DNA from: Nemopilema nomurai
Taxonomy: Eukaryota > Cnidaria > Scyphozoa > Rhizostomeae > Rhizostomatidae
Assembly: GCA_003864495.1 (NCBI GenBank)
Contig: ML133428.1
Location: 2,794,054-2,858,053, forward strand
DNA: 64,000 bases
Direction: 5' to 3'
Both the position numbers and the translations under genes were made by a program. The notes beneath the pieces are model-generated. The model worked only from the letters and a program-made list of their open reading frames with translations. It ran no database searches and had not been told where the DNA came from. Shown here piece by piece: positions 26,901-37,690 of this stretch (positions are counted from its first letter, which is position 1; each line of letters starts with the position of its first letter).

Positions 26901-29900
26901 GTGATGCAAATTCTAATGCTCGTGGTTTCGTTCTCCAAAAGCGCCTTGAAGAGTCACGTATGTTTTTAAAAGAAGTTTATTTATATAACATACACTTTCT
27001 CGATGTTCGATCTAAAATAACGCTTCTATTATTTGTGTTCTTTTTTATGCTTGCCAGTAAAGCTAAGTATCTTAAATCTAAAGCGCAGGAAACGTAATTC
27101 AGGCAAATAACGCTTTTGCCACGAAATTCGAAATTAGGTTCAAATGCTATTTTTAATGGCTTGTGATCAGAAAAGGCTATGATAAAAAACAGATGAAGAT
27201 GTCAATTCTCAGATAGAAACATGATGGATTCAAATTTCAAAATTAAAAAAGTAGTTTGTAGCATTGATGATTGATCTGACTTTTTATTTCTTTATGTTTC
27301 ATTAAATTCACTTTCAATTCAGGAAAACCTGTGATTACTACAAACATAATGAATCCACAAAAAGCTATTATCAAGACAGGTATTGACGAATTTCTGTTCG
27401 TATTTAAATGATTCTATGTTTGATCAATACTTTCTTGAAGATTGTTGGCTCAATTTCAAGTGTGCAATTTACATACATTCCCTGCAATTCAAGGTTGATA
27501 TGGACAGATGACAGTGTCTGAAGTATTTAGGAGCGAAGAACTAATAGGCTAAAATCATCAAGCATCGTTTTTAACCGTTATTTTAATCGATATCTCCTAA
27601 TTACATTTTTCTGTTATTTTGAATGGTCACTTTGTATCAGGCTAACACACCGGAGTAGTTTCTTCTTCAATCAGAGCTCTTGTTTAGGCGACTCTAAGAG
27701 ACCATTGTTCTCTGTTATTTATAATTATATTATTTTGCTTTGTGCTTTATATTCGTATTCATCTGGACACTTGGTAGTGTTAAATGAAGCACATTGACTG
27801 CAATTTGTCCAAGCCGAACATCAAACTACTACGCTACTACCACTTCACGAGCGCATTTACTGATTCATACAAATAAAATTCTTGTATGTTTTTCCTATTC
27901 TCATTAGATCTGCGGAATAATAGTAATAAACCGGTACCGTTGCCTGGTAAGAAGCCTGCACTGGGAAGCCAATCACCTCTAAAGATTCCGAAACCGGTTC
28001 CGAATCCCACCCATACCACCCCGGACGTTAAACTGCACTCCGGCGTTAGCCATGCACAGCAAAACTACATAAACATGGAGATAGGTAACAGTTTAATTTC
28101 ATGGATTTTAACAGTTGTTGGCACTGAGACGTAATTTTGAGATCTCGCTGGCTTTATCGCCTTTATCAAGATGACAAACCCGCTGGCTTTTGTAAGGTGT
28201 TTTACAATATGTGAGACTTTTGTGATTTGAATATTAAACATTTATGAGTAAAGTTTATTTATCTTCAAGAAAGTAATAACGTTTATTTTTCAAATTCATG
28301 AATAAATTCATTTGTTGCTTAGGTAAAGGCGGTCCTTTAGAATGAGTTCTTCTTGGTCACTCACGAACAATTTTTTGGAGAAGGGACCGTAATGGCTCCC
28401 TGGCCAAATATTTTGTTCCTGTTGAATAGATTTTCGGCCAAAAAACTTAGAGATAGAGCGCATTGTTGGCAACAAAATAACATTTGAAGTTGTTTATATA
28501 TTGTAGATTTTTGCCTCAACCGAGTATAGATTTGAAAAAAACTAGCATGTCGCCAAAGAATTCAAATGCTGACAGCTGTAAAGAGTATTTTTGGTTCTAG
28601 GCCCGCCGAAAATACCATCGAAACCCGTGCAAGTGGAAAATGTGCCAAAAGTTCCATTGAATCCCGTGCAGATTGAAAATGTGCCAAAAGTCCCGTTGAA
28701 ACCCGTGCAGGTGGAAAATGTGCCAAAAAACTCATCGAATCCGGTGCAGATAGAAGCTGTTCAAAAGATGCACTTAAGGAACTCAAATAATGATCCGAAT
28801 AGAACGGAGGAACACAACGACTTGAATTTGATGTCCAAGCTTTTATCTCCTACGAAAAGTCCTCCAATCCATGCTCTTAAGCCATCTTCTCCGCCAAAAT
28901 TGCCAATTAAGGCAAAGCCCATCAACTTTAGTCCAAATACCCCCGAAAATGCAATCAGTTTTGAATTCATTGGCGGGAAGAGACCTCCTTTGCCATTAAA
29001 ACAGAAGGACCTGGCCGAATTTGATTCTTTGGCACCTTCAAATATCAACGATAAAAAGCAAAGAAGAAGTGATCTGCCTAAAGAAATGCTACCTTTAAAG
29101 GACGAGGAACCTCTTTTTGGAGGCATGAAATCGAGAACCCTGGGAAGGGAGAATGGTGGTAACAGGGGGCATGGGCTCAATCTCTGGGACCATTTCCCGC
29201 CAGATTATGACACAGGGAGAGCGACAAGTGACAGCGCATCTACCAAGCAGGTAGTACCAATGCAGAAGCACGCCTTACTAGACGACAAAGCTGTCAATGA
29301 TCACCGTACTGAACGACTTCCGACTAAAGACCTTTTGGCGAGCGACATATTTGCTCCATTCGAACCCTCCAGCTCCGAACGCGTTTCGCCCGTTCCACAA
29401 GAAGCTGCGAAGGAAAAAGCCCCGGAGCTAAAGAAAACGGCGGAGAAAACAGCGCTTACCGACGAGAAGAAATCACAGTTGCAAGTGAGAGATGGCCTAG
29501 TCAGAAGAACAAACGCGTCAATTGTTAAGAGAGGGGAAAAGAGAGATGGTTTGGTCGACCACACAAATTATTTTGTGTCTATTGAGAAACTCGCGCCTAG
29601 AGGTAGGTCTGAGCCACCGAGCCCGCATGCAAATGCTCTGCCGAAGCGGCCATTGCTGCCGAAAGCCGAGCCTGTTGGCGCAATACGACCTGGAAGGCTG
29701 GGCGGGGATGCTGCGTCGAAGCCAAGAAGATTACTTAGTGAAAACAACGAGTTTGAGAAGAAGGAAAGACAACATGAAGTTCTTCTCGAGTGAAACAAAC
29801 GGTGTCGCTGATGGTGAGTTTATCCTGAATTTCATTTAATTGACTTAGAGTTGTGGAGAAATGAATTCTAAACTAGTGATGTCGAATATTATGTATTATA

Positions 29901-32900
29901 ATATAATATATTATATTATATTATACTATAATATAATATGACATAACATAATATAATATAATATAGTATAGCATAATATAATATTTACTACATAATAATT
30001 GACTATATTGTAAAATTATTTTGTATACGTTGTTATTTGATATCATTTGTATTAAGTCATGTTTAATTATACATTTGGGCAATTAAGAATCAGGCAACGG
30101 TCTTCATTTTTGTAGAATCGATGTACTCGAAGGCTGTATTGAACCCACGTGTCAAATCAGAGCAAGCGGTGTACGAATCGATTTGGAGCCCATCGAAGCA
30201 AGCACCTAGCGAGGTATGTCAAGTGTTTGAGCCTAGTTGATCTTCGTTTCCAGAATGCGTTCATTCCTGAGGTCCTATTCAGCGTTTCCAACTCATTTGA
30301 GAAATGGACAGTATTAATTGTCCAAACTGTCAAATGTGTTATTGGCATCTATGGCAATTTAATTGATTTAACCGATCAAGTAAGTGACCCAGGAATGCAA
30401 TAGGAATGGAAACATAAGACGATGATTTATGGATTTATTTTTTGCAATGGCCGCAAAGCTGCTGTTGTATTAATACCTTTTAATATAAGGAACATTTTTA
30501 TTTTATTGCGTTTTTGTGTGTGCTAATATCAGGTTTTTAATTAATTACTTTTTCGGTATCAAAACAGGAGTTGCCCCCTGAATTACCCCCAAGAACGCTA
30601 GATTCCCTGATATTAACTGGCAGGATTGCAGCAGATGAAAACCACTGCCTTGAAGAGGAAGGTGCAAAAGGTAATCGAGTTTTTAATGTTTTTCTATTGA
30701 ATGACCTAAATGCTAAGCAATTTGTTATGACAATATTCAGATTTCTTCAAGGCCAATTTATCCGTTTCCATAATATGAAAATATTTTTGCAGAGGTCGAA
30801 GAAGCTTCCCCAAAGGAATCAGAAAGCACTGCGTCTGGAGAACAGGGGGGAATCCCCTGGCTTTCAGCTGGGATGGACCGCCTTATGAAAATTGCACACA
30901 TCAAAGAAGTTGTATGTATCCCAAAAGTGGTTTGATTCAAGTTGACTTTAATTCTGTCTCGATACAAGAACGAAGCAAGCAATTCTGTTAAAACTTTCGA
31001 TGCAAGCTTACACCCGCTTGTTCTTTTGATTCTAATGAACTTTACTGATGGCAAATAAGCTTTTCTTTCCTTTGCGTTTGTAAATGTCACTTTGATGGCC
31101 ACAAGTTAATAGAAAGGCCATTAATTTCTAAAAGTAGGCACACGGGGCTATGCTGTGATTGCTGTAATTTTAACTTTTTCTACAGGTTTTGATACAGATT
31201 GTGTTTTTCTTATTTTCAGTTTGCTTCGAAAGCTCCCTCGCGGCAAACATTGGCAGGGGGTAACTCGCAGTTTTACGCGGAGGCTGCCCATCCAGGTAGG
31301 GATGTACCGGATATCCGGTAGGCCGGATAATCCGGCGCCGGATCGCTGACTTTTTTAAAATCCGGTTCCGGCCGGATTTGTTTCTGAAATCCGGCCAGCT
31401 GCCGGATTTTCCAGAAGTTTAATCATAACTAAGAAAATTTCTAGAGAAAACAAGTTATAAAAGTGTAAATACAAAGAACAACAAAAACTAAAAGCAATAG
31501 AACAAACTTGAACGTAGTTTTAAAAGTTAAAAAAAAGCGTCCCAATCGGCAGTCAAACATAAAAACAGTCCAACATCAAAAAGCTACAATCGTCCCAGGT
31601 TGTGATGCAAGAAAAGCAACTTCTCGCCATTCCTTGGAAGAAGTCTTGATCGCTTCTCTTCAAAAATGTTTCCAGCCTCCGAAAAAAGCCGCTCCGAATA
31701 AACACTAGATGCTGGCGTGGATAAAAATTGTTGGGCTAGCTTGGCAATATGGGGGAAGGTAGTTTTGTGCTGCTTCCACCAAAGAAAAGGACTTTCCAAA
31801 GAAAGTGACCGGCTGCAGTTTTCTGCCACTTTCTATCTGCCATGTCCCTGGTATCGCAGCCATCGATTCAAATGGCAACGTCTGAATCTTGTTGTATCGT
31901 GCTTGAAGTATCGCGAGATAACGCTAACTGTGCCAGTAGTGTCGATACCGGGAGAGGTGTTTCGATTTAAGTTGAAATGGCCGTGGCATGCCGAAAAAAT
32001 GGCTCCGGCAAGGAAACCAGGCTTAATATAAGTTATCGCAGAGAAAGGCTGTTTAAAAAGTGCAGCTGCAAAAAACTTTGGAAAACCAAGTCAGACTCTC
32101 TTCATACAGTGATTAAAAATGGATTTTCCAGAACTAAACAAGATCGACGATAAAACAAGCGCCTTGAAAACAGATTTTAAATGAAAGTGCTCGTCATCAC
32201 GAAACAGGAAGACTGGATTATATAATTCACAAATTTGGTCCAGGGTTGCCAGATTGGCTTTTTAGGCCAAATTTTTCATTTTTGGTTTTTAGACTTAGAT
32301 TGCCTGGAGAAATTGTTTTTGCTTACTACTTAAATTTGACCTTGTTGGCCTTTTCAACAGAACGTCTAAAATTAATGAGTAATTATTACATTCATGGAAT
32401 ATTTAGTAGTTAACTGCAAAGTGTTAACCAAATTTCAAATTTTATCACCTAACCTAAATTTTGGAAAAAAAGGGTTTTGGAAAAAAGTAAGATTCTTATC
32501 TAAGTTAAGAAATTATCTAACAAGCACAAGCGTAGGAATATAACCAGTGCCTGCTCGATGGATTCTTGAGAGAGTTTTTGATTTGGCCTTTTTATGAGCA
32601 TTTTGGCTTAAATTGCTCACCAGTCTAGCCTTCGTTTGTAAATTCAATCTGGCAACCCTGAATAGGTCTCTTTGATCTTCTCGCTATACATTTTTTCGCA
32701 AAGCGGCTCAAAACTTTTTATTACTGAAAAGTCCATAAATGGCCAGATTATCCGGTAAAATCCGGCCGGATATTCCACGAAGAAATCCGGTAAATCCGGT
32801 TCCGGCCGGATTCTGAAAATCCTGATCCGGTACACCCCTACATCCAGGTAGTAAAAATATTTGAATTTTCTTGTCATCTAAAGGCATGTGAATAGAATCA

Positions 32901-34166
32901 AAATTCATTCACGGGAAATATCTACGATATCAATGTCTCATCTTCCCCAAAAGTTGCTATTTTGTTGTTTTAAAAGTTGCCTCGTAGTCGTATTGAGTAT
33001 GAATTTCGGACTAGGGACCTGGAGCCATCTTTCCCTGTTTATCAAGTTTTGTTATTATACAATTTTATTGGGTCGTTTCCATCAGTTTGTACTCTGTCTT
33101 TAATTAACCGCAGTCACGATTTCGAGAAAGCGCGGAAACATGATTTTAGCATACTGAACCACGTGATAAATGCGCGTGTTTGGCTGTTTAACGACCAATC
33201 AACAAGCGAGAAGATGACGAATTCGTCTTGATGTCCGGCCTAAACAAAGGAACATGTTGATGTCCCTTAGGCTGTTTCTAGAACCACCACTATTTTAATA
33301 GTCTCAGAAGCTTGAATGTTTTGTCATATTTCGTATTGCTACATATATATTTTTTAATAATTACAACACAAAGACATTCTAGTAACAGTTATAGGGCGAA
33401 AAATTATGCATCATGTTAAAGAAGAAAAACCTAAAGGTCGTTTTATGATTATGTTTCATTTCAGGGCCACCTATCAAAGAGTATCAAAAGCCAACTACTT
33501 CTTCATCAACAAACTTTGAAATGAGTGAGTGATGTTATTTCTTACTTCCCCTTTTTCAATCTATGATTAATATCCATGATTATATGCTGTCTTTAACGAA
33601 AGGTAAGTCTCCGCTCAGTTCTATTCTATCCTATCCAATTTTTGTTCATGTTATTTTATTCCATTTTACTTTATTTTATTTCCTCTCATCTTATCATATT
33701 AATTTTGTTTGATTACATTTTATTTTATTATATCATATTCTATTTGGTTATTTTCCATTTCATTCTGTCTTGCTCTGCTCTGTCCTGTTCTTTTCTGTTC
33801 TGTTCTGTTCTGTTCTGTTCTGTTCTGTTCGTCTTTGATTTGTTCTATTCTGCTCTGTCCTGCCCTGTTCTGCTCTATTCTGCTCTATCCTATCCTGTTC
33901 TGTTCATCTCTGATTTTTTCTGTTCAGTTATGTTCTGTTCTGTTCCGTTCTATGCTGTTCTATTCTGTTATATTATGTTCATTATTACATCTTTATATTT
34001 ATCCGTTGCCTACGTCTGTTATCAATTGACTGACCAATACCCTGACCTACACACAGATAGATTCAAAATGTAAACAAGTGTGATTTGTTTTGCAGCATTT
34101 GGTCATAGACTGCCTCACAAGCCCAAGGGACCCAGACCGATGCCAACCAAGTGGCAGTCCACTTGA
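17961..34166 (+). CDS. PTPN12: PEST-type protein tyrosine phosphatase (PTPN12/22/18 class)
   Basis: Twenty-one exons join in frame to about 940 residues: 17961-18065, 20848-20956, 21220-21296, 21707-21802, 21926-21964, 22624-22692, 23329-23391, 23898-24040, 24644-24710, 25559-25630, 26071-26187, 26855-26957, 27323-27379, 27908-28084, 28601-29602, 30116-30213, 30568-30670, 30793-30911, 31220-31295, 33465-33524 and 34096-34166. The catalytic domain (about 1-300) shows KNRYKDILP, DYINASYIK, the WPD loop WPDHGVP (199-205), the P-loop HCSAGCGRTG with nucleophile Cys233 and Arg239, and the Q-loop Gln278. A long Pro/Lys/Glu-rich tail follows, including PPELPPRTLDS (801-811), which resembles the CSK SH3-binding motif of PTPN12/22. 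The end, TFGHRLPHKPKGPRPMPTKW, is the C-terminal homology tail that binds PSTPIP proteins. These enzymes dephosphorylate adhesion and Src-family signalling proteins. The tail order matches the family, but the exact orthologue is open. Exon 15 may have an alternative end. Confidence 0.93.
22296..22503 (-). mobile_element. Dispersed MITE-like repeat, copy B, with inverted ends
   Basis: This copy lies in the intron after phosphatase exon 5. It starts tacacgctttttt and ends aaaataagcgtgta, so the ends are imperfect inverted repeats about 13 bp long. The part 22360-22503 is nearly the reverse complement of 14569-14710. There is no coding content. A target duplication is not clear; flanking TA or ATA is possible. 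It is probably a small non-autonomous DNA transposon, family unassigned. Confidence 0.65.
23583..23834. repeat. 36-bp minisatellite, 7 copies, in phosphatase intron 7
   Basis: Seven tandem copies of a 36-bp unit (tctcctttacaagtatgaca followed by tgtagcttgtgtgtaa) start at about 23583, 23619, 23655, 23691, 23727, 23763 and 23799. Copies differ at a few sites (cttt/cttc/attt; gtcg/gtag). The array ends about 64 bp before the exon 8 acceptor. Because 36 is a multiple of three, both strands carry open repetitive frames. These are not genes. Confidence 0.95.
24879..24940. repeat. 26-bp direct repeat
   Basis: The segment gaccggagtcttcctggtag plus attc occurs twice in tandem, followed by a third partial start (gaccgg). 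It lies in the intron after phosphatase exon 9. Confidence 0.75.
28612..28767 (+). repeat. 39-bp coding repeat, 4 copies, in phosphatase exon 15
   Basis: Four in-frame copies of a 13-residue unit occur at the start of exon 15. Each is close to K-V-P-L-x-P-V-Q-(V/I)-E-N-V-P. Copies alternate Lys/Asn before the Pro and Val/Ile before the Glu. The period is 39 bp, so copy-number change keeps the reading frame. The unit is rich in proline and lysine, fitting a flexible SH3-ligand-like tail. Confidence 0.9.
29885..29995. repeat. AT-rich pentanucleotide repeat (ATAAT type)
   Basis: About 110 bp of degenerate TATAATATAATATAT sequence forms a microsatellite with inverted halves that could fold into a hairpin. 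It lies in the intron between phosphatase exons 15 and 16. Confidence 0.85.
31584..31829 (-). pseudogene. hAT transposase C-terminal (hATC dimerisation) remnant
   Basis: This minus-strand open stretch reads PFLWWKQHKTTFPHIAKLAQ, then FLSTPASSVYSERLFSEAG and KRSRLLPRNGEKLLFLHHNL. That is the hATC dimerisation signature (W, LA..L..PASS..SER.FS.AG). Only the last 80 or so residues of a usually 500-700-residue transposase remain, so it cannot encode an active enzyme. It lies inside the hAT element on the same strand orientation. Confidence 0.92.
32241..32660. mobile_element. Nested short inverted-repeat element inside the hAT
   Basis: This 420-bp insert has perfect 16-bp terminal inverted repeats, CAGGGTTGCCAGATTG. 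The flanks ATTTGGTC and AATAGGTC are an imperfect 8-bp direct repeat, consistent with an old hAT-type target duplication. It has no open frame of note. It must have inserted after the surrounding hAT, which gives a relative age order. Confidence 0.8.
33605..33990. repeat. TTCTG/TTTTA pentanucleotide-rich region
   Basis: A long stretch is built of five-base units, beginning with ttatt/tcctt types and becoming pure ttctg near 33786-33830. It lies in the last phosphatase intron, between exons 20 and 21, and strongly favours pyrimidines on the plus strand. Open frames here (repeated LFCSVLFCSV) are repeat artefacts. Confidence 0.9.
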
Positions 34167-36906
34167 TTCTTGTCAGCAAAATACGCAAGTAAAAACAACA
34201 GACATTACGCTATAAAAATTAGTGTAGATCCAGCGTAAACTCTTGGATTGAATAACAGGTTATAACTTGTCGCTTACGATTCTCAAACTCTCTATCCGAG
34301 CTAGATAGCCTAAAATTTACGAAAAGGAGATTGCAATAAACTGTACGAAAGTTTTTAAGCCAATGAAAACTTGTGGACAAATCGAGTGACCCCCTGGTAG
34401 CGCCTTATTCTCCATATTTCGTAACCTGAGTTGGATGACGATGCTTATGAATTTCTGTATTGAACGAGATATAGGTTTTTCATGGTTGTTGTTCAATAAG
34501 GGGCTGCCCCAAAGAAGTTCTTGAAGATTGCCCCTCAAAGCTTCGTCATCTCTTGGACAGGTTATCTAGTGAATCTGGATCGCTGGATGAGTAATCTCGT
34601 TTTCAAATCTGGGAGGCTTAGTTGCTCGCTCATAGGCGGAGAGCATGGGAACCTTCTTAAGGTCATCTTAAGTCAGAGGTTATATGCTCCCCGGCCGAAT
34701 TGTTAATGCTAATATCAGTTTTGTCTGTTGTTTTGTCTGAGTTGCACTTCTTTTTGTCTATTATTCGAAATTTTGTAATTCATGGTATTTTTATTCTAGT
34801 CGTTTTTTATTTGATTTTTGCTAAATAGATTTGGTACAAAATTTTAGGGGTGGTTTCTATTTTATTCGGGGGAGAATTTTTATTGTTAGGAATATTTTTC
34901 TTATGTCAATGTAATTTTTTCATTCCCATTTGATTTTTAGCTTACCTAAATAGAACTCATATTGTACTTGTATGATTCTTTTCTATATGCTTATTTATTG
35001 TTTAGCTATTTTGTACCAAGATAATTTCACAGAACATGGCATAGTAGCAGTCACATCCTTGAAAATTTGTTTGTAGATGATTTGAACTTTTATCTTATTG
35101 TCTGAAGACGGTCCCTATCCTTACCCAACCCATTTTGGTAGATAGCTTACACAACCAAATTCGACCAGCCAAAGGGATTTCTGCTTTTCTGTTTTTTTTC
35201 TGTGTTGAGGCTTTTAAATATTTTGAAATAGGCTTGAGCTGAGAATACAGTAAGATTGATCAGCCTCAAGCGTTAACTAGAATTCGCAGTTATATCATAC
35301 CGATGAAGCACCGTTGTTAATTAGTTAACAGCAGGTTTGGTGCCTTCGTTATAGGATTTTAAGTAGATAGTCAGTTATTTTACAGAAGATCAAAAGTAAT
35401 TAATTTGGTGCAATAGGACCTGATAGACGGTCTCAGTTGTTGTTGTTGTATGCAGTGGTCAATGTGGCATTGGATTTTAATATCCTAGCTGCATTCAGCT
35501 TTGTTTAGTTTACGGATTTCAAAAGACATTAGCTCTTTTGTGACAGCAGCTAATTCAATTTTTATATTGTTACTTAACATAATTCATACTTGTATATTTT
35601 CTTTATGATTAGTGGATTTACCTTTGAAATAAAATTTCTCGTTTATAAATAGAAGGCATTGTCCCTTGAATGTGTACATCATTTTCATATCGTCCACTGT
35701 GACCCACTTCGATTTTCGTGTTTTCTCCGGGACAAGCTGTTATCAATTTTATGACACAGTGTCCCCCTTCCTTACCTTGAAAAACCTGCTCCCATGGAAA
35801 CTGCAGAGATAGAGAGATATGCACTAGGGGTGCCGACTAAATTTCCAAAGAGTCATGTTTGGTCTTTTGTATTCAATATTCAACTTCTTTCGAAGAAGAA
35901 AACTTAACTCATTCTTTGCAAAAAGGACCTGTAGTAACTTGTTTGTCTACTTTCCATTGTCACACCATGACATGCTGACACACCTTTTCTCGCATCTCAG
36001 CTTAAACTGTTCCATTTCAATTACATCATCATTTCATCGTCCAATCTCATCCCTCGTCAGCAAAAATTATTTTTAGGATAGTAGTATAGATATAACTGTT
36101 AAGTTCAGTTCTAGTCAGAGTCTCTCTCTCGGCCTGGCTCCGTATTTTCTGCACGTTAGACAAGACAATTATCGCTCGGATTGTCCATAGAGGATGAGGT
36201 ACGCAGTCGTTAGGAACCCTGACCAATACTATGAATTTATAGCCAGAAAACTTCACTTAAAAGCATCAACTACATTCATAACCAGAGGGGACCGAAAGTG
36301 CCTCATCCCCCCCCCCCCCCAGTTAAACTCCAAGCCCCACCTTTGCAAGGCGCCTGTCCCTTCCGTATTTGGTACATGAAGAAATAAACAAACGTCATAA
36401 AAGATTAGTATGCAAATCTTTGACGTTCATCTATGGACAGATGTCTTGTTTTCCCAATTTTTCTATAATCTTTTGGACTCTAATGCCATTATTTGAGACA
36501 CTTTTAGACATCGATTCGCTTGTTTATGATGAAGAAGAACATGTGCCTAAAGTATCCATCTGTCTTTTCCCAGAGAAGTTTAGAATGCTAAATGTAAACG
36601 CTGTGCTCTTGTGTGGGTGACAGCACAATATTGGACAAAGTGCTCTTCTTGAGTTAACAAGTAGATCAATAATTCAACTTCGCGTCTACAAAATTGGTTG
36701 CAAACAGAGTAGGGCATCAGTTCTACATTCAATATTCAAAAGCAACGATACGAAGATAAATTTGCTCCTGTTTGTGAGAGTAGGTCGTGACTGAACTGGC
36801 AACTTTGCAAAACATCTTGAAAACGCAGAGATTTGTAAATGGAAAAGATACAGGAATGCAGGCTTCTTGTCTAAAGCAGAGTGAATGATATCCAAACGCA
36901 TGCGTA

Positions 36907-37690
36907 GTGTGTTTGTCAGTTCAGAGAGCCGAAATCTGGGAGCTACTTTTTAGAAGAGAAATTTGCAGTAAATGTCCGCTTAACTTGAAATTAGGAGAGC
37001 TTACGTCATTGACAAACAATAAGGCTAAAATACTCTTTGCTTGCAGCAAGGCGAAAGACAAGACTTTCCCACATAACAAGTTTATATTTCATTCTGACAA
37101 AGCTAAGGTACTTCAAGTCTACCAATATCTTGGCCTAGCAATATCTTGGCCTATCAATATCTTGGCCTATTCTTCTCAAGGTACCTTGTGAGAAGTGAAG
37201 CTACATGGCGATACTCTTCCCATGGCGCATTTTGCTCTGATGAGTAATACTGCAAGACAAACAAATGTAACGGAAAGCTTAAACAATTGACTGAAATCAG
37301 GAAATGCATGAATCCAAAAACATTCGAAGAGTTAGTCAAAGTATCATATGCATCAACTCTCGACCATTATGATATCGCTTATCAAAATGCCTGTAAGAAA
37401 GAGCTGCAAAGAAGCGTAGTATGATAATATTTCATCAACAATCGATGAGCTGGGCTGGCTAACTATGGATAAGAGACGATTTGTACACAGATTAAATCAG
37501 ATTCACAAATGCTTGCAAGGAAATCTTCCGCAATATCTGACAGAAACTCTGACAATTTATTATTATAATTTTCATAAATATTGTTTGTACACGTCAGCCC
37601 AATGGGTTGCACTCACCATTAGATATTTCAATAAGTGGGATCTGCTGACTTTAATTCTCCACCTACATAGCTCAGCATACAACCAATAGA
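36907..37690 (+). pseudogene. Decayed LINE reverse transcriptase fragment
   Basis: Pieces in more than one frame resemble the C-terminal part of non-LTR retrotransposon pol proteins. They are NKAKILFACSKAKDKTFPHN with DKAKVLQVYQYLGLAI (the YLGL thumb-region motif), then EIRKCMNPKTFEELVKVSYA, and finally LGWLTMDKRRFVHRLNQIHK with LQGNLPQYLTE. The order fits a CR1/Jockey-like element (W.PL..R...H....HK...G.AP.YL). Frameshifts and stops show that it is dead. An 18-bp repeat (aatatcttggcctatc type, three copies, about 37122-37171) interrupts it. The clade is not determined. Confidence 0.7.

Larger units (their letters stand above)
31297..32840 (-). mobile_element. hAT-family DNA transposon, internally deleted, in phosphatase intron 19
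   Basis: The 1,544-bp element has inverted ends tagggatgtaccggat and, read inward from the right, taggggtgtaccggat. It is flanked by a perfect 8-bp direct repeat catccagg (31289-31296 and 32841-32848), the target duplication length of hAT elements. Both subterminal regions are crowded with CCGGAT/ATCCGG motifs, probably transposase-binding sites. A transposase C-terminus survives on the minus strand (31584-31829). The N-terminal and catalytic parts are not visible. It also hosts a nested 420-bp element. The left target copy overlaps the exon 19 splice donor. Confidence 0.93.

Noticed and set aside
28761..29180. 139-codon minus-strand open frame
   Set aside because: It is an antisense shadow of phosphatase exon 15.
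29738..29793. Tiny intron gtttgag...ctcgag near the end of the extended phosphatase exon 15 to restore the frame
   Set aside because: It would be only about 45 bases with weak sites; ending exon 15 at the strong 29603 donor joins in phase without it.
33642..34073. 143-codon hydrophobic open frame rich in FCSVLF
   Set aside because: It is created by the TTCTG pentanucleotide repeat inside an intron.
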